Positions 16,260-26,291 are shown, numbered from the stretch's first letter. The stretch is 64,000 nucleotides of DNA from Lactobacillus amylovorus DSM 20531 (GCF_002706375.1 NZ_CP017706.1:62001-126000), one strand, 5' to 3'. Numbers and translations: made by a program. Notes: generated by a model not told the origin, from the sequence alone.

Positions 16260-17243
16260 GCCGAAATTAAGAAGCCTACAGATGCTATTATTAGAATTCT
16301 TCGTGCTTGTGTTTGTGGTTCTGACTTATGGTGGTACCGTGGTATTGCAAAACGTGAATCAGGCACTACAGTAGGTCACGAAGCAATCGGTATCGTTGAA
16401 GAAGTCGGTAGCGATGTTGTTGCTGTTCATCCAGGTGACTTTGTCATCGCCCCATTTACTCATGGTTGTGGTAAATGTGCGGCATGTCGCGCCGGATTTG
16501 ATGGTTCATGCTTAGAACCAACCGAAGGACCAAACGGTGGTTACCAAGGTGAATACCTTAGATTTGAACATGCTAACTGGGCATTAGTTAAGATCCCTGG
16601 CAAGCCAGAAGATTACACTGACGCACAACTTAATAACTTCTTGACCTTGGCTGATGTTATGGCCACTGGTTATCACTCAGCTGCTAGTGCTGAAGTTAAT
16701 GAAGGTGACACTGTAGCAGTTATCGGTGACGGTGCTGTAGGTCTTTGTGGTGTTATCGGTGCAAGACTTCGTGGCGCTAAGAGAATTATCTTGATGAGTC
16801 ACCATGAAGACCGTGCAAAGTTAGGTCGTGAATTTGGTGCAACTGACATTGTTTCTGAGCGTGGCGATGACGCTATCAAGAAGGTTATGGAATTAACTAA
16901 CAGCGTTGGCGTTGACGCAGTTCAAGAATGTGTTGGTGCAGTTAGTGCTATTGAACAAGCTGGTAAGATCGCTCGTCCAGATGCCGTAATTGGTCGTGTT
17001 GGTGTTCCTCAAACTGAACCATCATCAAAAACTTTATTCTGGAAGAACATTGGTCTTCGTGGTGGTATTGCTAATGTTACTACCTACGACAAGAACATCT
17101 TATTAAAGGCTGTTCTTGATGGTGAAATCAACCCAGGTAAGGTATTTACTAAGCGTTTTGACTTAGATCACATTCAAGAAGCCTATGAAGCAATGGATAA
17201 GCGTGAAACTATCAAGTCACTTGTTATTGTTGCTGACAAATAA
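16260..17243 (+). pseudogene. Zinc-dependent alcohol dehydrogenase, 5'-truncated
   Basis: A medium-chain zinc dehydrogenase of which ~327 residues remain. Present are the catalytic-zinc Cys in ACVCGSDLW, GHEAIGIVEEVG, the structural-zinc cysteines CGKCAACRAG...C, the Rossmann motif IGDGAVGLCG, and the C-terminus to VADK. The frame is open from 16260 to the stop, but the first ~25 residues and the promoter have been replaced by the kptA fragment, which is in a different frame. No proper start lies near the junction, so it is likely silent or makes an N-terminally shortened product. Confidence 0.82.
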
Positions 17244-17266
17244 AGCTTATAATCATTAATATATAA

Positions 17267-17302
17267 AAGGGTAGAAGAGCTGTAACTCCTCTGCCTTTTT
17301 TA
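17267..17302 (+). terminator. Intrinsic terminator
   Basis: AAGGGTAGAAGAG pairs imperfectly with CTCCTCTGCCTT, followed by TTTT. It is the former terminator of the alcohol dehydrogenase gene. Confidence 0.72.
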
Positions 17303-17429
17303 TTCCTTATTATTTTGCTATACATTCTATGCATAGCCCCCATACTTAATAAGTAATTTTTTATATTCAGATTCTTCTATACTATTAAATGTAGATGAGA
17401 TGTAAAAAGAACAGAAAGGAAGAATACCA

Positions 17430-18093
17430 ATGACAAAAAACGTAGCAATTATTGGTGCTAATGGTCAAATCGCTCGCTTAGTTGAAAATGATATTTTAAA
17501 TAATGATAAAGATGTACATTTAACCTTATTCCTTAGAAATGCCAGCCGTTTGGACAGCTTAAAAGATAATCCTCAAGTAACTATTATTGATGGGGGATGC
17601 TAATGACCCAGAAGATTTACGCAAAGCAATCAAGGGCCAAGACATCGTCTTTGTAGCATTTGTTGACCATGGTGCCGGTGCTAAGGTTACTCAAGATGTT
17701 ATCAAGATCATGGATGAAGAAGGTGTAAAGCGTCTTATTTCTTCAAACATCTTGGGTATTTATGATGAAGTTCCTGGCAAATTCGGTGACTACAACCGTA
17801 GCGTCTGCTTTGGCGGTAAGGTAGAACCTGATAACTCAATGGTTCTTTCAGACAAATATGCTGAAGATTCAGATTTGGATTACACTGTTATGCGTTTAGC
17901 ATGGCTTAACGATCGTGACGACACTAACTACACCGTTACCCAAAAGGGTGAAGAATATGTTGGTGTTTCTGTTTCAAGAAAGAGTGTTGCCGACGTAGTT
18001 AAAAACATCATTGAAGATCCTACTAAATACAGCAAGGAAAGTATTGGTTTTGCTGACCCTGCAACTCAAGGCTCAGACAAGCCAGTATATTAA
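17430..18093 (+). pseudogene. NAD(P)H-binding (NmrA-like/atypical SDR) protein, frameshift in a G5 run
   Basis: The frame starts at ATG 17430 behind AAAGGAAG with MTKNVAIIGANGQIARLV (GxxGxxG-type Rossmann motif). It breaks at the run of five G at 17592-17596: with four G it would read IIDGDANDPEDLRKAIKGQD and continue to the stop at 18091-18093. The distal part has IVFVAFVDHG, KRLISSNILGIYDEVPGKFG and DLDYTVMRLAWL, typical of NAD(P)-binding SDR-like oxidoreductases of lactobacilli. The defect is a single homopolymer base, so a sequencing error or phase variation is possible. Confidence 0.83.
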
Positions 18094-18273
18094 TTACTCT
18101 ATTACCTCTATCCCTATTGAAAATTAGATATACTTATACTTAATATTTATATTCTTATAGCTGGTCGGAAAGACTAGCTTTTTTTGTCTATTATTATACT
18201 ATCAGAAGCTTCTTGGCCTAAAATAAGAATTGTAAAGATAAATAATGGGAGGATTATAGAATCGGGGCTTATC

Positions 18274-19644
18274 GTGGAAAATTCAGATAAGAAACCTAAG
18301 AAATTGTCCTTCATTTCTATTTATTTCTTAGGGATTAACGCAGTAATTGGGTCAAGTACTTTCTTACTGCCAGCCAAGATTTATCATGAGATGAATCTAA
18401 TGGCAATCGTGGTATTATTATTGACCGCCGTCGTTGTATCAATGATCGCTCTATGCTACGCAGACTTATCAAGCAGATTTAAAGGGTCTGGAGCAGCGTG
18501 GCTATATGCTTATCATGCTTTTGGCCGATTCACTGGATACGAATTAGGTGTTTTTACTTGGTTTTTAGGTTGTTGTACATTAGGGGCTGAAATTGTCGCA
18601 TTACTAACTACGCTGAAGAGCTTTTGGCCAGTCTTAAATAATCAAACTATCTATTATTTACTAGCATTTGGGTTAATTATTTTATTCGCCATCATAAACT
18701 TCTTTGGTCGTTCATTAGTCAAACTAGTAAACAATATTTCAGCAGCCGCAAAAATGATTACATTGCTTATCTTTATCATTGTAGGGGCATTCTTCATTCA
18801 TCAAGGTAACTTCTCACCAATTATTCCAGTAGCGGCTACGAAAGGGGCTGGACCATTTTTGCAACACTTTGGTGCAGCATTTACTCCAATATTCTATTTG
18901 TTTACCGGCTTTTCATTTATTCCAATTGCGGCTCGTCAAATGAATAATCCTGAAAAGAATATTCCACTGGTTCTAATAGCCGTAATGGTTAGTGTCACTA
19001 TTTTAGACTGCTTAATGATGTTTGTAGCTATTGGCCTTGTTGGTAGTAAATTAAGCACTTATTCAACACCATTAGCAAGTGCACTAGGAAATGGCATTGG
19101 TAAGTGGGGCTACTCATTCATTATCGTAGGTATGCTTATCCCAATCTTTGGTGTTGCATTTTCTGCATCATTTAACGCTCCATCTTTGATTGCATCCCTC
19201 CCAAATGAACAAGAACTTTTACCTGCATGGGTTGGCAAAAATAATAAACACGATGCACCATGGGTCGGCATCATTGTGACAGCTATTTTAACTGGTGTAT
19301 TTGTAACTCAATCATACTTATTCCTAGTATCATGTACCGTATTGGCTTCATTTATTCAGTATGTTCCATCAATCTTAGCTGTAATTAAATTCAAACACAG
19401 TAATGAATTTCCTAACCACGGATTTAAGTTACCTGGTAAGTATACTATTCCAATTATTGCTTTGATTGTCTCATGCTATATGGTTACTAACTTCACACCT
19501 GTAACTCTTTTAGTGGGAGTAGTTGTAGCAGCTATCGGTGCTGTATTATATATCTTCATGGACCAAGATCCTGCCATGGAAGAAATGGAAAAGCTGCACA
19601 AAGAGTTTTTGGATAAATTGAGACATAATAAGATCAAGTTTTAA
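18274..19644 (+). CDS. APC-superfamily amino acid permease
   Basis: About 456 residues with 12 predicted membrane segments. The N-terminal FLGINAVIGSSTFLLPAKIY is the substrate-binding TM1 signature of APC transporters. FTGFSFIPIAARQMNNPEKNIP is the conserved TM6-loop region. It imports or exchanges amino acids across the cytoplasmic membrane; the substrate is not readable. The frame is open from 18184, but the GTG at 18274 (VENSDKKPKKLSF) is the most family-like start. No ideal ribosome site is seen (GGGAGG is 21 nt upstream), so the start is uncertain. Confidence 0.87.
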   Translation: MENSDKKPKKLSFISIYFLGINAVIGSSTFLLPAKIYHEMNLMAIVVLLLTAVVVSMIALCYADLSSRFKGSGAAWLYAYHAFGRFTGYELGVFTWFLGCCTLGAEIVALLTTLKSFWPVLNNQTIYYLLAFGLIILFAIINFFGRSLVKLVNNISAAAKMITLLIFIIVGAFFIHQGNFSPIIPVAATKGAGPFLQHFGAAFTPIFYLFTGFSFIPIAARQMNNPEKNIPLVLIAVMVSVTILDCLMMFVAIGLVGSKLSTYSTPLASALGNGIGKWGYSFIIVGMLIPIFGVAFSASFNAPSLIASLPNEQELLPAWVGKNNKHDAPWVGIIVTAILTGVFVTQSYLFLVSCTVLASFIQYVPSILAVIKFKHSNEFPNHGFKLPGKYTIPIIALIVSCYMVTNFTPVTLLVGVVVAAIGAVLYIFMDQDPAMEEMEKLHKEFLDKLRHNKIKF

Positions 19645-19652
19645 CTTATTAC

Positions 19653-19684
19653 AAAACTGTCAATAGATTTCGGCAGTTTTTTGT
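19653..19684 (+). terminator. Intrinsic terminator
   Basis: AAAACTGTC pairs with GGCAGTTTT and the T run continues. It follows the permease. Confidence 0.8.
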
Positions 19685-19791
19685 TTATTTTAAATCTAAT
19701 TTACTAGCATCCATATGGCTTGAATTACATGAAAATATCAAAGAGGCATACAATATTGGAAGATATTAAATAAGAAAAGGGTAGATCAACA

Positions 19792-20653
19792 ATGAAGAAA
19801 AAACGATATCTTATTCTAATAGCTTTTCTAGCTACTATATTCTTAACTGCTTGCTCTAATTCAACTTCTAATCAAGGTACAAGTAGTCAAAATACTAGAA
19901 CAACTAAAAAGGCATTAAATCACATCAACTCCAACATTATTTTTCCATGGTGGCAGTTCATCTTATCATGCAGAGGAACATATGGTAGGGGCCGGTGTTA
20001 CTAAATCTGTAATTAGAGCCGAAGTGGACGGTAACGGTAGAGTCACTTTAATTGGTTCATGGCCAAAAGGAGCTAAGAATCCAATTTGTGAAGTTAACTA
20101 TGAAAATAATCGCCAATTAGATTTTAATAAGCATGGTGTTTATGCCACTAATGTTGTTAAAGCTTTACAAAAACAATACGGCATTAAAAAGATCAATATG
20201 GTTGGACATTCTTTAGGCAACATTTCAATTATTTACTACATGCTTCAAAATGGCAAAAAGATGCCACAGCTGCAAAAAGAAGTTAACATTGCTGGTCACT
20301 TTGCTGGTTTGACCTTTGATGGTTTACCAAGTGCTATTAAACAGCCGGCAGGGATGAAACTCGATAAAAACGGCAAGCCTAATAAGATGAATGCCACTTA
20401 TAAGCAAATGACACAGGCAAGAACAGCCTATCCTAAAAATCAAGTTCAAGTATTAAATATCATTGGTGATATTGGTAATAATAGTGATGGTAGAGTAGAA
20501 AATGTCTCATCCCTATCCTTGAAATACTTGGTTGCTGACTGTGCAAAATCTTATCAAGTAGTAAAAATCAAAGGTAAGAATGCACAACACTCTAAGTTGC
20601 ACAATAACTCGCAAGTAGATAAAGTATTAATCAAATTCTTGTGGAATAAGTAA
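19792..20653 (+). pseudogene. DUF915 alpha/beta hydrolase lipoprotein, frameshifted
   Basis: It starts at ATG 19792 with a lipoprotein signal (LILIAFLATIFLTACSN, lipobox LTAC). The frame is lost by a one-base indel between about 19900 and 19925. The continuation in the second frame reads STPTLFFHGGSSSYHAEEH and then the catalytic VGHSLGN and AQHSKLHNNSQV to the stop at 20651-20653. It would encode a ~285-residue secreted, membrane-tethered hydrolase. It is a paralogue of the more decayed copy at 7.1-8.0 kb. Confidence 0.85.
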
Positions 20654-20665
20654 ATTGAACAATAG

Positions 20666-20696
20666 AAATAGAGGTCATCTGGCCTCTATTTTTTAT
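20666..20696. terminator. Terminator between convergent genes
   Basis: AAATAGAGG pairs with CCTCTATTT (8-nt loop), followed by T on the plus strand. Shared by the DUF915 pseudogene and proC. Confidence 0.8.
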
Positions 20697-20705
20697 ATAA
20701 CTTAA

Positions 20706-21479
20706 TTAGTTTTTATTAGCCTTATTTACAGCATCAATGACCGCGTATCTAAAACTATTCTGCTCTAAACTGGCTACTCCCTGAATCGTCGTGCCACCGG
20801 GTGAGCAAACTTGATCACGCAGAATAGCTGGCGCAGTTTTACTTTCATAAGCTAGACTAGCTGAACCTTTTACCATGCTTGCTGCTAAAGTATTGGCTAA
20901 ATCTCGTGGCAAGCCATTCAGTACACCTGCATCCCCAAGTGCGTCAAGAAAAACATCTACAAAAGCAGGACCGCAACCACCAATTGTGCCCACAATACTT
21001 AATTGATCTTCCTTGACTGGAATAACATCACCCAATTGGCTCAAAAAATCTACAATGAATTGACGTTTATGTTGATCAACTGTTTCAGGTATAAATAAGC
21101 CAATAGTTCCAGCATTGATTACGACAGGAATATTTGGAATAATTCTAGCAACTGTGTGATTAGGTAAAATATCCTTTATCTTTTTGTATTCAATGCCAGC
21201 AGCGGCTGAGAGGATGATCGTATCATTATCAAGATTCATCAGCTCTGGAACCAGATCAAGAGTAATATTCGCTGGCGTTGTCAAAATGACAATTTCTGGA
21301 TTTTTTTCAACTAAATCAGCTAGAGTATTAACTAATTCAAATTCTAGTTCTTTAGCTAATTTTGATACTCGTAGGTTAACTGGATTTTCAGCAATAATAT
21401 GATTTTTAGGATTGTGTTTAAGTCCTTTAATAATGGCACTTCCCATATGTCCTACACCAACTACAGCAACTTTAGTCAT
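20706..21479 (-). CDS. proC: Pyrroline-5-carboxylate reductase
   Basis: Last step of proline synthesis: NAD(P)H reduction of pyrroline-5-carboxylate. The 257-residue protein shows the Rossmann start MTKVAVVGVGHMGSAIIKGL and the C-terminal P5CR domain with VGTIGGCGPAFVDVFLDAL, KGSASLAYES and DQVCSPGGTTIQGVASLE, the family signature. GGAGAAA precedes the ATG. It appears monocistronic. No other proline gene lies in the window. Confidence 0.95.
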   Translation of the reverse strand: MTKVAVVGVGHMGSAIIKGLKHNPKNHIIAENPVNLRVSKLAKELEFELVNTLADLVEKNPEIVILTTPANITLDLVPELMNLDNDTIILSAAAGIEYKKIKDILPNHTVARIIPNIPVVINAGTIGLFIPETVDQHKRQFIVDFLSQLGDVIPVKEDQLSIVGTIGGCGPAFVDVFLDALGDAGVLNGLPRDLANTLAASMVKGSASLAYESKTAPAILRDQVCSPGGTTIQGVASLEQNSFRYAVIDAVNKANKN

Positions 21480-21515
21480 AATTTTTCTCCTTTATACAAT
21501 AATTTCAAATATATA

Positions 21516-22572
21516 TTAGCAATACTTCTTTATTTTAGTATTAAATGCTTTTAGTTCATCTGTCATAAATTTACGCGCAGATTTATTAATACAAGTCCTG
21601 TTCATTTGTTTTAAATTGTGTCGTAAATTTACCAATGTTCTTTCGTAGTGCTTATCGTCAAGCTTTTTACTTAAAGTTGCAGCAAAAGCATGAGGCTTAA
21701 GTCGTGCGCGTTTAACCAAATCATCCAATTGCGTATTTAAATTGCAACAGAGTGCGATGATTTTCTTACGCTTTCTTTTATTATTGACCGTCTTTAGTTT
21801 ACGAAGTAAATCCATCACTTCTAGAAAAGGATCTTTTTCAACGTATAAACTATCATCTTTTCTTTTAAAAAGATTCCTCAGAAATGTAATAGGATGACAG
21901 CTCTTTTCGATAAGCTCCTGCAAACATATCAGCTACTTGGATACCATAGCTTTCTTTGCTATCGACGGTTTGATAGTTAATTACTACACAATTGTCCGAA
22001 TCGCTTACTTCTTGAGCTAATCTATCCAACAATTGTTTATTTAAACTCAAACAAGGATCAATACAATTCTGCGAAGTTCTATCAATAACAACATCTACTA
22101 TAATTTCAGCAGTTTTTGCACAATTTTTTAGTTGCAAAAAAATATTTTTAATGGGCTGAATATATGACAAGAGCTCCAAGCTTAAATACATATTCTTTTT
22201 CCAAGCACCAAACTGACTATAATCAATTGCTGAACGCTCTAGCACAGTCGCGTTTACTAAGTAATTCTGTGCTATCTCAAGAGCTTGCCTGTTAGTCTTA
22301 TCTGATACCTGATTACTTTTCTTTTCATGTGTTGCTTTATTAGCATAAATGGTTTGTTTATAAGCACAATTTAGCCTTTCAATATCCTTAGCCTTAATAG
22401 TATAAAAGGCAACAATGAAGCATCTGGCAATCATCATTTCTTCTTGTTGTTCATAAAGAATACTCTCATCAATATAGACCTTAAAATGCTCTACATTAGC
22501 TTCAGTAGTCTTTTCCATTAACTTAAAAGGCGGATATAGTCTAAGTTTTAGGTGATAAATTAAGTTTCTCAT
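21516..22572 (-). pseudogene. DUF3800-domain protein, single frameshift
   Basis: The first 235 codons (from ATG 22572) carry the DUF3800 features VYIDESILYEQ at the N-terminus and a GIQVADMFAGAYRKE motif near the end; this RNase-H-like family is often found near defence or mobile genes. The frame stops at 21865 inside a T5 run. One base fewer there would continue EESFKRKDDSLYVEKDPFL into a basic C-terminal tail to 21516. The tail frame has no credible start of its own (TTG at 21923, no ribosome site). I therefore read it as one frameshifted gene of ~350 codons. Function unknown. Confidence 0.7.
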
Positions 22573-22754
22573 AGTTTACTCCCAATTAGAAACATTTGTT
22601 TGCATAAAGAATATACCAAACATATGATCAAAATAAAAGAGACTTTTATAAAAATGTGAACATTTGTTTTAATTAAGTCAATTATTTTGCATTAAAGTTG
22701 GTTAAAAGCTTATATTAATAAGTGTTTAATTCAGAAAGAAAAGAAGGGAAGATA

Positions 22755-24017
22755 TTGCTTTTCAATCAACCTTTGGCTGATCAAATGAGACCTAACAACC
22801 TAAAAGAAATCGTGGGACAACAAGAGTTACTGGGAAAAGGGAAGCCTCTTCGTCAAATTATTGAGCAAAAAGTACCAATCTCACTACTTTTATGGGGACC
22901 TCCTGGAACAGGAAAATCTAGTTTAGCTCGAATCATTGCTCGCACTAATGAGTATGCTTTTGCTTCATTTAACGCTTCTATTGATAATAAAGCTAAGTTG
23001 CTTAATATCATTGATACATATCCTCATCAAACTTTTGTCTTACTTATCGACGAAATTCATCGGATGACCAAAACTTTGCAAGATTTTTTGCTGCCATATT
23101 TAGAAAACGGTCACGTTATATTGATTGGTGCAACTACTGAGAATCCTATCATGTCAATTGTTCCGGCGGTGCGGTCACGTTGCCAGATCTTTGAATTTAA
23201 GGCATTAACTGATAAAGATATTCAAACGGTATTAAATAGAGCAATCCAAAAAATCTATCATTTAAAAGATGATCAGTTTGATGAGGAAGCAATCAAGTTA
23301 ATAGCCACCTCTGCTGACGGAGATTTACGTGTTGCATTGAATATTTTGGAAGTAATTCATGCAACTAATCCAGATAAGTTATCTACTTCAGCGGTTAAGC
23401 AATTTGTAAAAGAACAGCATTTTGCATATGACAAAAAAGCAACCAAGCATTATGATTACTTGGCTGCTTACTCTGACTCAATGGCCGGTTCAGATACCGA
23501 CGCGGCACTTTATTATTTAGCTGTTTTGTTAAAAAATGGCGATCTGCCTTCAGTGGTTAGAAGACTCAGAGAAATACCTTATACCTATATTGGTTTGGCT
23601 AATCCCGAGCAGGTGACTCAAATTGTCATTGCAGCTAATCAAGCCGAAAAGGTAGGGATGCCCAAAGCAAAATATCCGTTAATGTTTGCAACGATGCTAA
23701 TGTGTTTATCTCCAAAATCTGGAAGTTTTGATGAAATATGGGATAAACTTGATGAAGATACAGAATATCCTAGTCAGCATCCCATGCCGCGTGGTTTACG
23801 GGACATGCACTACAAGCATTCTGAAGAAATAACGGGTGGGGGATTGATTGAATCTCCCTTTGAGCAGCCACATCAAATTGCTAAACAAAATTACATGCCT
23901 AAAGGATTGGAAAACAAACAATATTATCACCCTAAAGACAATGCAAATGAACAAAAGCTTTTTGATCTTTATCTTAGGCTGCATCGCTATATTTATAACA
24001 AAGACTATGATGATTAA
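22755..24017 (+). CDS. rarA: Replication-associated recombination protein A (AAA+ ATPase)
   Basis: RarA/MgsA acts at stalled replication forks and is related to clamp-loader ATPases. Visible are Walker A LLLWGPPGTGKSSLAR, Walker B VLLIDEIHRM, sensor ILIGATTENP, the Arg finger region VPAVRSRCQIF, and the C-terminal MgsA domain (RRLREIPYTYIGLANPEQ, MPRGLRDMHYK). The frame is open from 22722, but I favour the TTG at 22755 (MLFNQPLADQMRP) because AAGGGAAG sits 5-6 nt before it. It is ~420 residues, a normal size, and monocistronic. Confidence 0.93.
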   Translation: MLFNQPLADQMRPNNLKEIVGQQELLGKGKPLRQIIEQKVPISLLLWGPPGTGKSSLARIIARTNEYAFASFNASIDNKAKLLNIIDTYPHQTFVLLIDEIHRMTKTLQDFLLPYLENGHVILIGATTENPIMSIVPAVRSRCQIFEFKALTDKDIQTVLNRAIQKIYHLKDDQFDEEAIKLIATSADGDLRVALNILEVIHATNPDKLSTSAVKQFVKEQHFAYDKKATKHYDYLAAYSDSMAGSDTDAALYYLAVLLKNGDLPSVVRRLREIPYTYIGLANPEQVTQIVIAANQAEKVGMPKAKYPLMFATMLMCLSPKSGSFDEIWDKLDEDTEYPSQHPMPRGLRDMHYKHSEEITGGGLIESPFEQPHQIAKQNYMPKGLENKQYYHPKDNANEQKLFDLYLRLHRYIYNKDYDD

Positions 24018-24018
24018 G

Positions 24019-24350
24019 TTAATCGACTTTAGCCCATTGATCTTGCAAACTACTGATCAGGGGCATGAGTCGATTTTTATTTTGTTTTAAAAAGACGGCA
24101 TAGAATTTTTGATGAGCACTTTCATCTTTAATAGGGATATTCACACGATTGCCAGGCAAATTGAGTCCCCAATTATCGTCCATCACAGTCACGTTAGTAG
24201 TGAAATATGGCAAAATCGAATAATTCAATATTTCGCTATATTCATGAGATTTAGTTTGATAGATAAATTGGCCATCCGGAATTTCATGTTCATAAATCTG
24301 ACGCCAAAGGCCAATATTATAGGAACTGATAATAGTTTTTCCTTAAAAGT
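24019..24350 (-). pseudogene. LysR-type regulator, C-terminal ligand-binding remnant
   Basis: The minus-strand frame reads GKTIISSYNIGLWRQIYEHE, then IPDGQFIYQTKSHEYSEILN and on to KNRLMPLISSLQDQWAKVD with a stop at 24019. This is the distal half of a LysR effector domain. No helix-turn-helix or start is present upstream, where the frame collides with the end of the HhH-GPD gene. It is a 3' fragment only. Confidence 0.65.
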
Positions 24351-24370
24351 AAAATTCTCCCACAATCAAT

Positions 24371-25024
24371 CTAATAAGGAATAATTAATTCATATTTCGC
24401 CAAAAATGAATTATCAAACTGTTGTGGCAACTTATATTCCTGATTAAAAGTATCTATCATCGCATGAAAATTCTGATAATTACGTAAAGTGAAATTATCT
24501 AGATTCTTCTCAATCAAAACTTTTGCTTTTTCATATGGCGGCACATTTTTCCAACCCAAACAGGTAAATAAACGGCGAGAATATGTATCAACCACAAATT
24601 CACCTTTGCGAAGGCCATACATCAAAATAACGTCTGCAGTTTCAGGGCCAATACCATGAATAGATAAAATTTCTTGGCGTAATTTACGTTTATTTTGTTC
24701 CTGAGCTAATTCTAAATCGCAATCAAAGTTGTCATTAAAATAGGTGGCAACATTCTTGATAGTTTGTGTTTTGCGAGTATAAAAACCAGCAGAAACAATC
24801 ATTTTGCTCAGTTCTTCATTTGTCATATTTAAAATATTTTGAGGTAAAAAGTCAGTAGCATAATAAAGAGAGGTGAGTGCTTTAGCTACATTTTTCCAGT
24901 TGGTATTTTGAATTAAAATTGTCGACCAGATCACTTCCCAATCACTGCGTCCAGGCCACCAGCCAGTGGGATCCATATGATCATACATGATGTCGTAAAG
25001 TTGATTTAGGGTTATTTTCTCCAT
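24371..25024 (-). CDS. Endonuclease III-like HhH-GPD protein without an iron-sulphur cluster
   Basis: 217 residues with a helix-hairpin-helix (LSIHGIGPETADVILMYGL) and the conserved catalytic-type Asp in FVVDTYSRRLF, as in base-excision-repair glycosylases. The position of the endonuclease III catalytic Lys (GVGRKTA) is Glu here (GIGPETA). The C-terminal four-cysteine cluster loop is absent. It may therefore be a monofunctional glycosylase or a DNA-binding relative. The frame extends to a GTG at 25033; the ATG at 25024 is preferred. It is preceded (on its strand) by no obvious operon partner. Confidence 0.82.
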   Translation of the reverse strand: MEKITLNQLYDIMYDHMDPTGWWPGRSDWEVIWSTILIQNTNWKNVAKALTSLYYATDFLPQNILNMTNEELSKMIVSAGFYTRKTQTIKNVATYFNDNFDCDLELAQEQNKRKLRQEILSIHGIGPETADVILMYGLRKGEFVVDTYSRRLFTCLGWKNVPPYEKAKVLIEKNLDNFTLRNYQNFHAMIDTFNQEYKLPQQFDNSFLAKYELIIPY

Positions 25025-25215
25025 ACTTATCACTCATTTTCTTATAAAGAATCTATATATTTAGTCTTACAAATCCAATTATAGTATTTCTTAAGAAATT
25101 ATAAAAAAGAGACACTGTGTCACTTTTATACTGATATTGTGATATTATGAGCAATGTAATGAAACAAAGTTCGGGTACTTTGTAAAACAACTTTATATAT
25201 TTGGAGATCCTTTTA

Positions 25216-26250
25216 TTGGAAATTATCAAAACTAAATCATTTAGGCTAGCAGCCATCATGACTTTGACTTGTTCTCTTGCTGGTATTCTTTTAGCCAAAC
25301 TACCATACGCTAACTTAATTGGAGCTTTGGTATTAGCACTTTTATTAGGTATTCTTATGCAGTTTCTACCAGAGAGTACACGTCAAGAAGCTTCAGGTGG
25401 TATGGGCTTTATTTCAAATAAGTTCCTAAGATTAGGAATGATTTTGCTCGGCTTTAGACTTGATTTAGAAAAATTGGCAGCAGCAGGTATCAAAACCATC
25501 TTAGTTGCTGCACTTGCAGTTGCAGGTACTATTTCATTAACTTATTGGCTCAGCCGTAAATTCGGTGCAGAAGATGAATTAGCATTTCTCTCAGCATGCG
25601 GTTGTGGTGTCTGTGGTGCGGCAGCCGTAATGGGTGTGTCCCCACAAATTACAGCTGCTAGTGAAGAACGAAAAAGAGAAAACGAAGTTTTAGCTGTAGC
25701 AGTTGTATGCGTAATGGGTACAGTCTTTACTTTATTAGAAATTGGACTTAAACCAATCTTAGGTTTGACTGATTCTCAATTTGGTATTGTTGCTGGCGGT
25801 TCTTTACACGAAATTGCTCATGCAGTTGCTTCAGGTGGTGCATTTGGTAACATCAGTTTAGACAGTGCTTTAATTATGAAATTATCTCGTGTAATTCTTT
25901 TAGCACCTGTAGCATTAATTATCGGTTACTTATACCAACGTCGTTCAGCTAAAACAAATACAGGCAATGTTGAAAAAGCTCAAAAGAACGGTAAGTTACC
26001 AAATCCTTGGTTCTTAGGCGGTTTCATTTTAACTAGTATTTTGGGCACTTACTTGCCATTCTCAGCTAGTTCATTAGACGCTTTAGTACAAGTAGCTTAC
26101 ATCTTCTTAGGAATGGCTATGGCTGCATTGGGTGTTTCTGTTAACTTTAAAGTTATCTTCAAACGTGGTGGTTCAGTATTTGGAGCAGCAGCAATCAGTT
26201 CAACCTGTTTATTGGTATTCATGATCATCATGAGTAAATTATTCTTCTAA
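25216..26250 (+). CDS. YeiH-family putative sulfate exporter (UPF0324)
   Basis: About 344 residues with ten or so membrane helices. Family motifs are LGMILLGFRLDLEKL, SACGCGVCGAAAVMGVSPQI, and GGSLHEIAHAVASGGAFG. This family is annotated as putative sulfate exporters, with transport role and substrate mostly inferred. The start is probably TTG 25216, with GGAG at 25203-25206 giving 9-nt spacing; the upstream in-frame TTG at 25201 overlaps that ribosome site. Confidence 0.9.
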   Translation: MEIIKTKSFRLAAIMTLTCSLAGILLAKLPYANLIGALVLALLLGILMQFLPESTRQEASGGMGFISNKFLRLGMILLGFRLDLEKLAAAGIKTILVAALAVAGTISLTYWLSRKFGAEDELAFLSACGCGVCGAAAVMGVSPQITAASEERKRENEVLAVAVVCVMGTVFTLLEIGLKPILGLTDSQFGIVAGGSLHEIAHAVASGGAFGNISLDSALIMKLSRVILLAPVALIIGYLYQRRSAKTNTGNVEKAQKNGKLPNPWFLGGFILTSILGTYLPFSASSLDALVQVAYIFLGMAMAALGVSVNFKVIFKRGGSVFGAAAISSTCLLVFMIIMSKLFF

Positions 26251-26257
26251 AAGCACA

Positions 26258-26291
26258 AAAAAGAGATGACCCCTCTAGTCATTTCTTTTTT
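26258..26291 (+). terminator. Intrinsic terminator of the YeiH gene
   Basis: AAAAAGAGATGAC pairs with GTCATTTCTTTTT (7-nt loop), ending in a T run. Confidence 0.88.

Noticed and set aside
21865..21923. Programmed frameshift in the DUF3800 gene
   Set aside because: No X_XXY_YYZ slippery heptamer in the correct frame and a +1 shift would be needed; a simple one-base insertion in the T run explains it better.
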